Shown here: positions 1 through 8,083 of the stretch, piece by piece
How positions within the stretch are numbered: position 1 is the stretch's first letter
Layout of the letters: each line of letters starts with the position of its first letter
Assembly: GCA_017303505.1 (NCBI GenBank)
Contig: JAFLCP010000009.1
Location: forward strand, 1-64,000
DNA length: 64,000 nucleotides
Direction of reading: 5' to 3'
Source of the DNA: Planctomycetota bacterium
GTDB lineage: Bacteria > Planctomycetota > Planctomycetia > Pirellulales > Pirellulaceae
Program-made: the position numbers and the translations under genes
The notes under the pieces: model-generated
What the model was told of the DNA's origin: nothing
Database searches by the model: none
Seen by the model: only the letters and a program-made list of their open reading frames with translations

Positions 1-822
1 TGGGACAATGAACCCGGGACGATGGCCAAAGTGGGGAAGCGGTTGGTCGAAGAATATGGTGTCAGTGTCGTTGATATCAATTTCGGATGCCCGGTAAAGC
101 AAGTCACGGAGAAAGCCCACAGTGGCTCTTACCTTTTGCGTCATCCAGACCGAATGGCGGCCATCATTACTCGACTGGTTGAAGCTTGTAGCCCGACCCC
201 CGTCACTGCGAAGATTCGTCTCGGCTGTGCGCCGGATTGTATTAATGCCAATAGCATTGCTCGAGTAGTAGAAGAATCGGGCGCGGCAGCGTTAACCGTA
301 CATGGTCGTGTTGCTTCCCAGTTCTTTAAGGGTGAAGCCGATTGGGATCGTATCGCGGAAATCAAATCTTATCTCAAGAAGATTCCTTTGATCGGCAACG
401 GCGATCTAGATTCAGCGGATAAAGTGGTCCGCGCCTTTAATCGCTATCCGGTGGATGGCGTGATGATTGCCAGAGCTTCACTAGGGCGTCCTTGGCTTTT
501 TGCTCAAGCCGCAGCCGCCCTGCGAGGTGAGCCTATTCCACCAGATCCAACGCTGGAACAACAGCGAGATTGCATGCTGCGGCACTATGAGCTTGTCGTG
601 GAGCGATTCGGTGAACACAAAGGGACGATGCTCATGAGAAAATTTGCTGCGTGCTATGCCCAAGGTAAATATGGTGCAAGACTTTTTCGTACCTATGTAC
701 AAAACGTCGAATCGCGTGAGCAATTTTTGCAGGTCGTTCGCGACCACTTCCCGCTTCGTGATGCACGTGGACATGGGGACCATGACACGGCCGATCCGGG
801 GAGCGAAAATGCTAATAACTAA
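1..822 (+). CDS. dusB: tRNA-dihydrouridine synthase (DusB-like), 5' end missing
   Basis: The reading frame is open from the first base, so the N-terminus lies outside the window. The protein is an FMN-dependent TIM-barrel enzyme that reduces uridines in tRNA. Visible family marks are NFGCPVKQV with the catalytic Cys, the KIRLG strand, TVHGR, the phosphate-binding IGNGDL strand and the MIARASLGRPWLF segment, followed by the C-terminal helical domain (HYELVVERFGEHKG, MRKFAACYAQG). About 273 residues are present; a complete enzyme usually has 320-350. DusB is favoured over DusA/DusC because of the NFGCP and GRPW contexts, but the subtype is inferred. The next gene follows after about 210 bases. 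Confidence 0.9.
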   Translation, partial: WDNEPGTMAKVGKRLVEEYGVSVVDINFGCPVKQVTEKAHSGSYLLRHPDRMAAIITRLVEACSPTPVTAKIRLGCAPDCINANSIARVVEESGAAALTVHGRVASQFFKGEADWDRIAEIKSYLKKIPLIGNGDLDSADKVVRAFNRYPVDGVMIARASLGRPWLFAQAAAALRGEPIPPDPTLEQQRDCMLRHYELVVERFGEHKGTMLMRKFAACYAQGKYGARLFRTYVQNVESREQFLQVVRDHFPLRDARGHGDHDTADPGSENANN

Positions 823-971
823 TCGAAATGGAACCGCATGGAGCAATATCCGAAACTTTACCGTGTTGTAGTCGCACTTTGTCACGCCTGAAAACAACCT
901 CGCACGCGACCAACCTCAATCGGTGGCTTGCTCCCTTAATTATTAATTTTTTTGGGTAAAGTTTCGCATTC

Positions 972-992
972 TATAATGCCTCTTGCTATACT
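972..992 (+). promoter_or_regulatory. Possible sigma-70-type -10 elements
   Basis: TATAAT lies at 972-977 and an extended -10, TGCTATACT, at 984-992, in a short AT-rich stretch 40-60 bases before the start at 1034. Neither has a convincing -35 box. This is plausible only by position and motif. Confidence 0.25.
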
Positions 993-1033
993 CGTCCGCA
1001 ACTTCTATTCGGCTCTTATAGATGAGGTTTTGT

Positions 1034-3937
1034 ATGCGGCTTCTCCGATTTGGCTTTCGCCTATTCCAGAGCGTGACGTTCAGTGTAGTGATCTTGATCG
1101 CATTGTCCTGTCACAACATTTCCGCGCAGGAAGTTAAACAAGCCGAGATCGATGGCGTCGCCCAGCATTGGGTTATGCAGGAAACAACGGGACGCGTGTT
1201 CGCGACGTTGTCAGATCGAGATGAAGTCATCGAATTTGACTCTAACGGTAAAGAAGTTCGCCGTATTGAGGTGAATACCTCTCCGAGCCAGATGATGATT
1301 AAGGGCGACATGCTAATTGTCGGCTGCACTAAATCCCCTTCGTTGGTTGTGATAGATCTGACTACCAATCAGAAAAAGGGGGAGATCAAACTCAATGGCA
1401 AAGGTCCTTATAGTTTCTTCTGTTCTCAGGTGGATAATAGCTTCGTCTATTGTGTTTGTAACACGGGGACTGCTTGGTGGGACGGCAAAGTGTTTCAATG
1501 CGATTTGAAAACGATGAAAATCCGAAAGGAGGTTGCTGTTTCGACGTGGCGTCAATCTCACGTTATTCACGTAGCCATGAGCCCCGATGGAAACTGGATT
1601 GTTCCTGATGCGAGAGGAGCATCCTCACCCAGTGGCGCCGACTTGATGAAAGTCAACGAAGAAGAATGCACATTCGAACAACTTCAACATCACCATGATA
1701 GTTTTGGTCCCATTGTTGCAGCCCCGTCCAATCGTTTTTGGGCGTTAGGAAAGGCCCTCTATTCGCAGGACCTATCCAAAATGCTGCGCACTTTTGGGGG
1801 TGAGCCTGTTGCCTTTCATCCGAACTTGGACTTGGTCGCTTCTTTATCAGGTACCGATCTCCTCCTCGAACAATTCAGCGATGCCTCACTGATCGCCAAA
1901 CTGTCGCTCAATGCTAAGCCCCAGTCCTCGGAAAAAGCTGGGACAACGTCAACAATTCCATTTAACCATGATTCGATCGTACGTATTGACAGCAAGGGTC
2001 AACGAGTGTTTGTTGGTACGCCTACCAAAGCGTATTGGGTAGATGTCAGTGAAATCATTAAGATGGCTTCAGAGCAGAATATCTTACTTGTCCCGTCTCA
2101 ACTGAATGCAGTCCTTGGTAAAGAAATCAAAGTCCCACTGAGTGCCACGGGTATCAACAACAAAACAGAGATGGAGATAGCCGAAGGGCCTAAAGATGCA
2201 AAAATTGTGGATGGCCACCTCGTTTGGCGTCCGAGCGCTGACGACGTTGGCGAACATACGCTTAAACTTGATCTGAAATTAGTTGCAGATCAAAGAATCG
2301 TAGATTCCGTCGATATCAATCTAAGCGTGGGACCTGTCCACTACGAATTGGGTTTCCCCGCCATCGGCTTGGAAGTATCACCTGGTGCGAGATATCTAGT
2401 TGCGTGGGGACCGTCCCCCGGCCAAAACAGAGCACATCCAAGCCATGTTGGTAGCGATGATTTGGCCGTTGTTGATATTCAGGAACAAAAGGTGATCGCG
2501 AAAAAGACTATTCCGCAGGGAATTCGCTGCGTCACCATTGACGACAATTTTGTTTTTGTCGCCCCACATTCTGGAAACCTCATCTATCGCCTGTCGCCAC
2601 AACTTGGCGATAGCCAACGTGTCTTTATCCAAGCGAGCCCAAGTCGCCTCATTCGCCTTGGCAAATCGTGGCTCCTTACCCAATCAGATATCGAAGCCAA
2701 TCAACTCATCGACATTCAAGAAATGAAGCCGTTGAACGCAGGAATCTTCGGCATCCGCCAGAACTCGCGATTTTCAATTATTGCGAACGATCAGTATGTC
2801 CTCATCGAAAACCGTTTGATCGATCGCAAAACAGGTGAATTGCTACGAACCGTAGGAACTGCAAAACTCCCAGCTCTGGTAAAGGTGCAAAACAATTCAC
2901 AGCCAGTTCGATTCCCCAACTCGGGAATTCCAACTTGGGGTCGAATGATCGAAAGCAACAGTCTAGTGACAGCTAACGGCAGTCGCATCGCAACCTTTCC
3001 TGGCGATAAAATCACGACTCTATCAGCCGAATTTCCGGTTGCAGTCTCCATGGATATGGGACTTACGGATCCAAACCGTATGCTCTCGTTTATCAATATT
3101 ACCGATGGCTCGACGATTCAAGCCGCTAAGTTGAGTACTAAAGCTCGAACGAATTCTTCCATGGCGATGGTGTCGATGCAGCGCGCCTTGGTTTTGCGAG
3201 GCGACAAAATCTTTTGCCTGGATCAGAATCGAGTTCTTGTTAGCGAGATTCCAGAAGAAGTTAAGACGACGCTATCCATTCCACCTCATTTTGGTCCAAC
3301 CAAACTGGAGGTTATTGAAGCCGACAAACCTTTTAAGTTTAAACCGCGGGTCGTGGATGGCTCTAATAAGTTGACATTCAGCCTGCTGATGGAATACGAA
3401 GGTTTGTCGATCGATAGTGAGACGGGCGAAGTTTCGATCGATACACCCATGCTGTGGAATGCCTTTTCTACCAACTTCAGAAACAACATCTTCGATTTCT
3501 CACGATTCTCGTCAAACCCTGCAGCCAGCGACGTTGGTTCGGTGCAGATCGAAACGGCATCGCAATACAAACTTCTAACTGGCAAAGACCTCCCGAAAGA
3601 TAAGATTGCCGCAGAAATACCAATTTCAATAGCCTTAGAAAGCTCCGATGGCCTGCGCGATGAGATCTCGTATAGCCTGATTGTTGTAGGAAACTTTACA
3701 GAAATTGCTAAGCGTTTTGAGAAGCAAAAAGTAGAGCAAGAGAAGCAGATGGCGGATGCTCGAGCGGAACAAGAAAAGCGTCGAGCTGAGTTAGAAGCGA
3801 ATAGGAATCCTCCACCCAATCGTCTTCATGGGGAAGGCGACCCGAATGCTCGATTAGAGGCATTGGAAAATCGTGTTCGCCGGATGGAAGCTGCCCTCGA
3901 TGCCATCCTAAAGAAATTGGATGAGAAGAAGCCGTAG
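1034..3937 (+). CDS. Large secreted beta-propeller protein with C-terminal coiled coil
   Basis: Not a named family that I recognise. The start at 1034 is preferred over the ATG at 1022 because GAGG lies six bases ahead of it and it places basic residues before a hydrophobic signal peptide ending near ISAQ. The first ~340 residues read as repeated propeller blades (for example VFATLSDRDEVIEFDSNGKE, MSPDGNWIV). A cadherin/Ig-like stretch follows (VPLSATGINNKTEM, GEHTLKLDLKL), then a second propeller-like half. The last ~80 residues are highly charged (KQKVEQEKQMADARAEQEKR) and end in a likely coiled coil (LEALENRVRRMEAALDAI). No catalytic motif or heme site is visible. Probably periplasmic or envelope-associated. 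Of 967 residues, most resemble the uncharacterised giant secreted proteins common in planctomycetes. Confidence 0.75.
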   Translation: MRLLRFGFRLFQSVTFSVVILIALSCHNISAQEVKQAEIDGVAQHWVMQETTGRVFATLSDRDEVIEFDSNGKEVRRIEVNTSPSQMMIKGDMLIVGCTKSPSLVVIDLTTNQKKGEIKLNGKGPYSFFCSQVDNSFVYCVCNTGTAWWDGKVFQCDLKTMKIRKEVAVSTWRQSHVIHVAMSPDGNWIVPDARGASSPSGADLMKVNEEECTFEQLQHHHDSFGPIVAAPSNRFWALGKALYSQDLSKMLRTFGGEPVAFHPNLDLVASLSGTDLLLEQFSDASLIAKLSLNAKPQSSEKAGTTSTIPFNHDSIVRIDSKGQRVFVGTPTKAYWVDVSEIIKMASEQNILLVPSQLNAVLGKEIKVPLSATGINNKTEMEIAEGPKDAKIVDGHLVWRPSADDVGEHTLKLDLKLVADQRIVDSVDINLSVGPVHYELGFPAIGLEVSPGARYLVAWGPSPGQNRAHPSHVGSDDLAVVDIQEQKVIAKKTIPQGIRCVTIDDNFVFVAPHSGNLIYRLSPQLGDSQRVFIQASPSRLIRLGKSWLLTQSDIEANQLIDIQEMKPLNAGIFGIRQNSRFSIIANDQYVLIENRLIDRKTGELLRTVGTAKLPALVKVQNNSQPVRFPNSGIPTWGRMIESNSLVTANGSRIATFPGDKITTLSAEFPVAVSMDMGLTDPNRMLSFINITDGSTIQAAKLSTKARTNSSMAMVSMQRALVLRGDKIFCLDQNRVLVSEIPEEVKTTLSIPPHFGPTKLEVIEADKPFKFKPRVVDGSNKLTFSLLMEYEGLSIDSETGEVSIDTPMLWNAFSTNFRNNIFDFSRFSSNPAASDVGSVQIETASQYKLLTGKDLPKDKIAAEIPISIALESSDGLRDEISYSLIVVGNFTEIAKRFEKQKVEQEKQMADARAEQEKRRAELEANRNPPPNRLHGEGDPNARLEALENRVRRMEAALDAILKKLDEKKP

Positions 3938-4004
3938 TGATTTAGACACTCGCACGGTACGACACCGGCGGAGGCGCGATGCGAGCAACGCAAAAGAAGA
4001 AAAA

Positions 4005-4452
4005 GAGGTTAGCCGGTAAGCCGGGTTCTGTAACTTCGCAAGCGAAGCGACGATCATTAATCTGGGACGCCCATTGCTGGTCGCCTCAAGCGATCAACCC
4101 GAAGTTGGTAACGGTTCGAGCCGAACCGTGCACGGTCGGTGCAAGCACCTAGCGTCCTCACCTCTGTTCGATCTTGCTCCGGGTGGGGTTTACCAGGCCG
4201 TGAAGTCACCTTCATCGCCGGTGAGCTCTTACCTCGCCGTTTCACCCTTACCACGCATAGGTAAGTAAACTTACGTCTACGTACACAACCGTTCGGCGGT
4301 TTGTTTTCTGTGGCACTTTCCCTAGCTTTTCAGCCGGTCGGCGTTACCGACCACCCTGCTCTGTGGAGCCCGGACTTTCCTCTGCTGAACATTCGCACAA
4401 AACGTTTCCGTTTCGAGCCGAAAGGTACGACAGCGATCGTCTAGCTAACCTC
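4005..4452 (-). ncRNA. rnpB: RNase P RNA (bacterial type A)
   Basis: On the minus strand the ends pair as GAGGTTA at the 5' end with TAACCTC at the 3' end (P1 helix). The highly conserved 5' core GAGGAAAGTCCGGGCTCC corresponds to plus positions about 4365-4382, and the 3' core ACAGAACCCGGCTTA lies near 4017-4031; these form the P4 region. A GGTAAACCCC loop near 4190-4196 fits the L15 element that pairs with the tRNA CCA end. The length of about 450 nt is normal. A T-rich stretch follows the 3' end on the minus strand (CTCTTTTTCTTCTTTT) and may terminate it. It lies tail-side to the secreted protein gene and is divergent from ccoNO. Confidence 0.95.
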
Positions 4453-4459
4453 TTTTTCT

Positions 4460-4465
4460 ATTCTA
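4460..4465 (-). promoter_or_regulatory. Probable -10 box of rnpB
   Basis: On the minus strand TAGAAT ends seven bases before the inferred 5' end of RNase P RNA. The -35 region (GTGCGT at 17 bases spacing) is poor, so only the -10 is supported. Confidence 0.35.
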
Positions 4466-4523
4466 GCGACTAGATCATTTTGACGCACTCGCAAACGGTG
4501 TGCGATCAAGGATAAGTGAGCCA

Positions 4524-4543
4524 GCACGCAATTGTGTGCGTGC
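4524..4543. promoter_or_regulatory. Inverted repeat, possible upstream activator site
   Basis: GCACGCA and TGCGTGC form perfect 7-base arms around a 6-base spacer. The centre is about 227 bases upstream of the start point expected from the sigma-54 promoter at 4734. That distance would suit an enhancer for a sigma-54 activator. The region between rnpB and ccoNO (4453-4831) holds this repeat, a second inverted repeat, the promoter and no convincing gene. Confidence 0.35.
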
Positions 4544-4556
4544 TTGGCATACACTG

Positions 4557-4582
4557 CGCCCATCCGCACAAAAAGATGGGCG
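4557..4582. promoter_or_regulatory. Inverted repeat CGCCCATC / GATGGGCG
   Basis: Perfect 8-base arms separated by CGCACAAAAA. The centre is about 190 bases upstream of the inferred ccoNO start point and about 120 bases upstream of rnpB. It may be an operator or enhancer. It has no adjoining T-run on either strand, so it does not look like a normal intrinsic terminator. Confidence 0.35.
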
Positions 4583-4733
4583 TATTCGCTAAGAATTTTG
4601 CTCGCTCGCTCATTATCTTGCCGCCCCCAAATGGCTGCGTCAAAACGCCTGACTACTGGCATAGCCGTTACTTGAGCGGAAACGGTATGATAGCGACACG
4701 CCAAGTCCCAGGTTCGTTCAATTTGTTCCTGTA

Positions 4734-4750
4734 TTGGCACGAATCTTGCT
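4734..4750 (+). promoter_or_regulatory. Sigma-54 (-24/-12) promoter for the cbb3 oxidase genes
   Basis: TTGGCACGAATCTTGCT agrees at every specified position with the published consensus YTGGCACGRNNNTTGCW. GG is at 4736-4737 and GC at 4748-4749, with the obligatory ten bases between them. Transcription would start near 4761, leaving a leader of about 70 bases before the ATG at 4832. Sigma-54 promoters need an ATP-dependent activator, which is not encoded in this window. Confidence 0.7.
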
Positions 4751-4831
4751 TCGAGAGCGTCACGAGCATAAGTAACGCTTGATTCATGTCGTTTGGAAGA
4801 CGACGCAAATATATTGTGGAGATTGACGGAT

Positions 4832-7207
4832 ATGACAGTTGTGGCACAAGCCTCATCGCATGACAAATCGCATGAGGGAGCCGGTGGGGTGGTCATGGAA
4901 ACCTATTCCTACGACGACAAAATCGTACGAATGTTTACCTTGGCAACTGTGGTTTGGGGATTGGTCGCGTTTTTAGCCGGTATCTTTATCGCGCTGCAAC
5001 TGGTGCTCCCCCAACTCAATTTTGGCCTGCAGTTTCTAAGTTTCGGTCGCTTACGACCGCTCCATACCAACGCGGCGATCTTCGCTTTCGCTGGCAACGC
5101 GTTGTTCGCAGCCATTTACTATTCCACCCAGCGATTGTGCAAAGCGAGAATGTGGAGCGATTGGCTGAGCCAAGCCCACTTTTGGGGCTGGCAATTGATC
5201 ATTGTTTGCGCTGCGGTAACGCTCCCCTTGGGCATTACGCAAAGCAAAGAATACGCTGAACTTGAATGGCCCATCGACCTCTTGATTGCAGTGGTTTGGG
5301 TTGCCTTTTTTGGCGTCAACTTTTTCATGACGCTCTACAAGCGACGTGAACGTCACATGTACGTTGCCTTGTGGTTCTATATCGCCACGATCGTCACGGT
5401 AGCCATCTTGCATGTTTTCAACAATTTGGTGATTCCTCTCGATCCATCATCGGGCACCATCAAGAGTTACTCGATCTACGCAGGTGTGCAAGACGCGTTC
5501 ATGCAATGGTGGTATGGCCATAATGCGGTTGCCTTCTTCCTAACAACTCCGTTTCTTGGCTTGATGTATTACTTCCTACCCAAAGCTGCAGATCGCCCTG
5601 TTTTCTCCTACAAACTTTCGATCATTCACTTTTGGTCTCTCGTCTTTATCTACATCTGGGCCGGCCCTCACCATTTGCATTACACCGCTCTACCTGAATG
5701 GGCTTCCACACTTGGTATGTTGTTTTCGGTGATGTTGTGGATGCCTTCATGGGGTGGAATGATCAACGGTTTGCTCACACTCCGTGGGGCGTGGAATAAG
5801 GTTGCCACCGACCCAGTTCTAAAATTCTTCGTGGTCGCTATCACCTTCTACGGAATGAGCACCTTTGAAGGCCCACTGTTGAGCGTCAAGAGCGTCAATG
5901 CTCTATCACATTACACCGACTGGACCATCGCTCACGTTCACTCGGGTGCACTCGGCTGGAACGGCTTTATGGCGTTTGGAATGGTTTACTGGTTAGCCCC
6001 TCGCTTGTTCCAAACCAAGCTTTGGAGCACCAAACTTGCTGAATGGCATTTCTGGTTGGGAACGGTAGGTATCCTGGGCTACATCATGCCGATTTATGTC
6101 GCCGGCTTAACTCAAGGACTTATGTGGCGAGCTATCGACGAAAATGGTGGCTTGGCTTATCCCGATTTCGTCGAAACAACCGCACGCTTGATTCCTTTGT
6201 ACTGGATCCGTGTTGGTGGAGCTCTCATGTTCTTCGTCGGTGCTCTATTCATGTTCGTCAACTTTGTAATGACTTGGGCATCGCGTCCAGCGAAGTACGA
6301 AGTCCCTGTTTACTCGGCTCCTAAGCTCACAGGCAAATATATTGACGAAACTGCCCCACCATCCAAGCTCACAGCGGTTACCGATAGCGCACGCTGGATC
6401 GATGAATGGACCAAGGCTTTCTGGCATCGTCGTTGGGAACGCTTGCCCGTGACCTTTACCCTATGGGTTATTGCCTCGGTAGTGGTGGCATCGCTGTTCG
6501 AGATCATTCCAACGTTCTTGATTCGTTCCAACGTACCGACCATTGCTTCGGTTCAACCATACACTCCATTGGAGCTTGCAGGTCGCGATCTTTATATCGC
6601 TGAAGGTTGCTACAACTGTCATTCCCAAATGATTCGTCCGATTTTGGCTGAAACCAAACGCTATGGCGACTATTCACTTCCAGGTGAGTTCGTCTATGAC
6701 CATCCGTTCCAATGGGGCTCGCGCCGCATTGGTCCAGACTTGGCCCGCGAAGGTGGCAAACAGTCCAACCTCTGGCATCTGCAACACTTGGAGAATCCCC
6801 AAGCTTTGAATGAAAATTCGTTGATGCCTGAATACTCCCACCTGCTAACCACCCGGCTCAACTTCAAATCGATTCGAGAGCGAGTACAAGCGGCCAAATT
6901 CCTGGGTGCACCTTACACCACGGAACTTGATGTTGCCGAAGATGGCACCGCGAATGCGGAAACTTTGGCCATCAAACAAGCTCAGAAGATTGCGGCCGAC
7001 ATCGCTACTCAAGGCGGCCCGCTCGATATGGAAGACAAACAGATCGTAGCCATCATTGCTTATCTGCAACGCATGGGTATCGATCGTTATAAGCCGGCTC
7101 CGGCAGCAGAACCCGCACCTACAGCAGCTCCCGCTGCCCCACCTGCGGAAGTTGCTGAGCAAAATACTGCTCCAGCCGTAGCTGCCAATGTGGAGTCACA
7201 ACAATGA
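4832..7207 (+). CDS. ccoNO: Fused cbb3-type cytochrome c oxidase subunits I and II (CcoN-CcoO)
   Basis: Terminal oxidase core that reduces O2 to water at high affinity and pumps protons. The ATG at 4832 is chosen over the TTG at 4793 because GTGGAG lies just ahead of it. The N-terminal ~500 residues are CcoN: a multi-helix membrane protein with heme and copper ligand regions in LHTNAAIFAF, WWYGHNAVAFF, GPHHLHYTALP and HVHSGALGWNG. After a linker and one further membrane helix (TLWVIASVVVASLFEIIP) comes CcoO, with a single heme c site CYNCH at residues 593-597 followed by SQMIRP and the Met-containing segment ENSLMPEYSHL. The tail is Pro/Ala-rich. Fusion of N and O is known in some phyla but is not the standard arrangement. 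It overlaps ccoQ by four bases. Confidence 0.95.
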   Translation: MTVVAQASSHDKSHEGAGGVVMETYSYDDKIVRMFTLATVVWGLVAFLAGIFIALQLVLPQLNFGLQFLSFGRLRPLHTNAAIFAFAGNALFAAIYYSTQRLCKARMWSDWLSQAHFWGWQLIIVCAAVTLPLGITQSKEYAELEWPIDLLIAVVWVAFFGVNFFMTLYKRRERHMYVALWFYIATIVTVAILHVFNNLVIPLDPSSGTIKSYSIYAGVQDAFMQWWYGHNAVAFFLTTPFLGLMYYFLPKAADRPVFSYKLSIIHFWSLVFIYIWAGPHHLHYTALPEWASTLGMLFSVMLWMPSWGGMINGLLTLRGAWNKVATDPVLKFFVVAITFYGMSTFEGPLLSVKSVNALSHYTDWTIAHVHSGALGWNGFMAFGMVYWLAPRLFQTKLWSTKLAEWHFWLGTVGILGYIMPIYVAGLTQGLMWRAIDENGGLAYPDFVETTARLIPLYWIRVGGALMFFVGALFMFVNFVMTWASRPAKYEVPVYSAPKLTGKYIDETAPPSKLTAVTDSARWIDEWTKAFWHRRWERLPVTFTLWVIASVVVASLFEIIPTFLIRSNVPTIASVQPYTPLELAGRDLYIAEGCYNCHSQMIRPILAETKRYGDYSLPGEFVYDHPFQWGSRRIGPDLAREGGKQSNLWHLQHLENPQALNENSLMPEYSHLLTTRLNFKSIRERVQAAKFLGAPYTTELDVAEDGTANAETLAIKQAQKIAADIATQGGPLDMEDKQIVAIIAYLQRMGIDRYKPAPAAEPAPTAAPAAPPAEVAEQNTAPAVAANVESQQ

Positions 7208-7374
7208 TCAAAGATGTGGTTTCCTATTTGGATTATTCGCTATGTGCCAATATCTCATTGGTGATCTTTATGGTTGTCTTTGTGGCTGTCACACTTCGAA
7301 CCCTTTTGGTTCGCAAAGACTCCATGAATCAAAATGCATCCATCGTTCTGGAAGAAGGAAATAAGGTTAACTAA
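7204..7374 (+). CDS. ccoQ: Small CcoQ-like subunit of cbb3 oxidase
   Basis: A 56-residue protein starting in the ATGA overlap with the end of ccoNO. It has one hydrophobic segment (CANISLVIFMVVFVAVTL), then a basic turn (RTLLVRKDS) and a short polar tail. That is the shape and position of CcoQ, which stabilises the oxidase and its association with CcoP. Primary sequence is poorly conserved in this family, so the assignment rests mostly on context: it lies between ccoNO and ccoP, two bases before the latter. Confidence 0.75.
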   Translation: MIKDVVSYLDYSLCANISLVIFMVVFVAVTLRTLLVRKDSMNQNASIVLEEGNKVN

Positions 7375-7376
7375 GT

Positions 7377-7997
7377 ATGAGTCACTCAGGAGAACAGCAG
7401 ACCATCCACAGTTACGATGGCATTCAAGAATACGACAACCCGCTACCAGGCTGGTGGAAGTGGTTGTTTGTTGGCACCTTTGTCTTCAGCATCTTTTATG
7501 GAATGTACTTCCATACTGGGGCTGAGAAACAACGCTCGGTGTACACCGTTTATGATGAAGCTGTAGCTGCGAACCTCCGCCTACAATTCTCGGAAATCGG
7601 TGAACTGCAACCAGACAACGCGACACTTATGAAATATGTCGACGACAAACGCTGGCTGAAAGTTGGCGAAAGCGTCTACAAGCAACATTGCGTTAGTTGC
7701 CATGGTCCAGAAGCAGGTGGTCTCGTCGGACCAAACCTCTGCGACAATTACTGGAAGAACGTCAAAACCATCGATGACATTGCGAAGATTCTGGAAAACG
7801 GTGCCGGCAACGGCGCTATGCCCGCCTGGAAGACTCGCTTGCATCCTAATGAATTGGTATTAGTTGCTTGCTACATCGCATCGTTACGTGGATCGACACC
7901 CGGCAAAGCGCGTGCTCCCGAAGGTAACGAAATAGGCCCTTGGACCTTGACGGCTGTCGCCGCTGAAGAAGCGACTCCCGTTAGCGAAGCCAAGTAA
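7377..7997 (+). CDS. ccoP: cbb3 oxidase subunit III (CcoP), monoheme form
   Basis: Membrane-anchored c-type cytochrome that feeds electrons to the oxidase core. The N-terminus has the CcoP signature YDGIQEYDNPLPGWWKW followed by one membrane helix (LFVGTFVFSIFYGMYF). A single cytochrome c domain has CVSCH at residues 105-109 and the Met-ligand region GNGAMPAWK. Standard CcoP has two heme c sites in about 300 residues; this one has 206 residues and one site. The last gene of the structural ccoNOQP group, it is followed directly by a strong terminator. Confidence 0.92.
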   Translation: MSHSGEQQTIHSYDGIQEYDNPLPGWWKWLFVGTFVFSIFYGMYFHTGAEKQRSVYTVYDEAVAANLRLQFSEIGELQPDNATLMKYVDDKRWLKVGESVYKQHCVSCHGPEAGGLVGPNLCDNYWKNVKTIDDIAKILENGAGNGAMPAWKTRLHPNELVLVACYIASLRGSTPGKARAPEGNEIGPWTLTAVAAEEATPVSEAK

Positions 7998-8003
7998 TCG
8001 ATT

Positions 8004-8039
8004 CGGCTGGGAAGGGCACCCAGCCGTTTCTGTTTTGTT
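8004..8039 (+). terminator. Intrinsic terminator after ccoP
   Basis: CGGCTGGG and CCCAGCCG form a perfect 8-base GC-rich stem around a 7-base loop, followed by TTTCTGTTTTGTT. It separates the structural oxidase genes from the downstream assembly genes and would lower expression of the latter by partial readthrough. Confidence 0.8.
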
Positions 8040-8083
8040 ATGGCTCATTGAAAAGGAACTGCATCGCAGTAAGCGGTAGGAAC

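Noticed and set aside
952..968. TTGGGTAAAGTTTCGCA as a sigma-54 promoter for the secreted propeller gene
   Set aside because: GG-N10-GC spacing is present, but about five of the other specified positions differ; such spacing alone occurs often by chance.
4785..4800. FNR/FixK-like half site TTGATTCATGTCG before ccoNO
   Set aside because: Only one half of TTGAT-N4-ATCAA is present, downstream of the better promoter.
4441..4896. 151-residue reading frame on the minus strand between ccoNO and rnpB
   Set aside because: It covers a full-consensus sigma-54 promoter and two inverted repeats, runs into the ccoNO and rnpB 5' ends and has no ribosome site or family resemblance.
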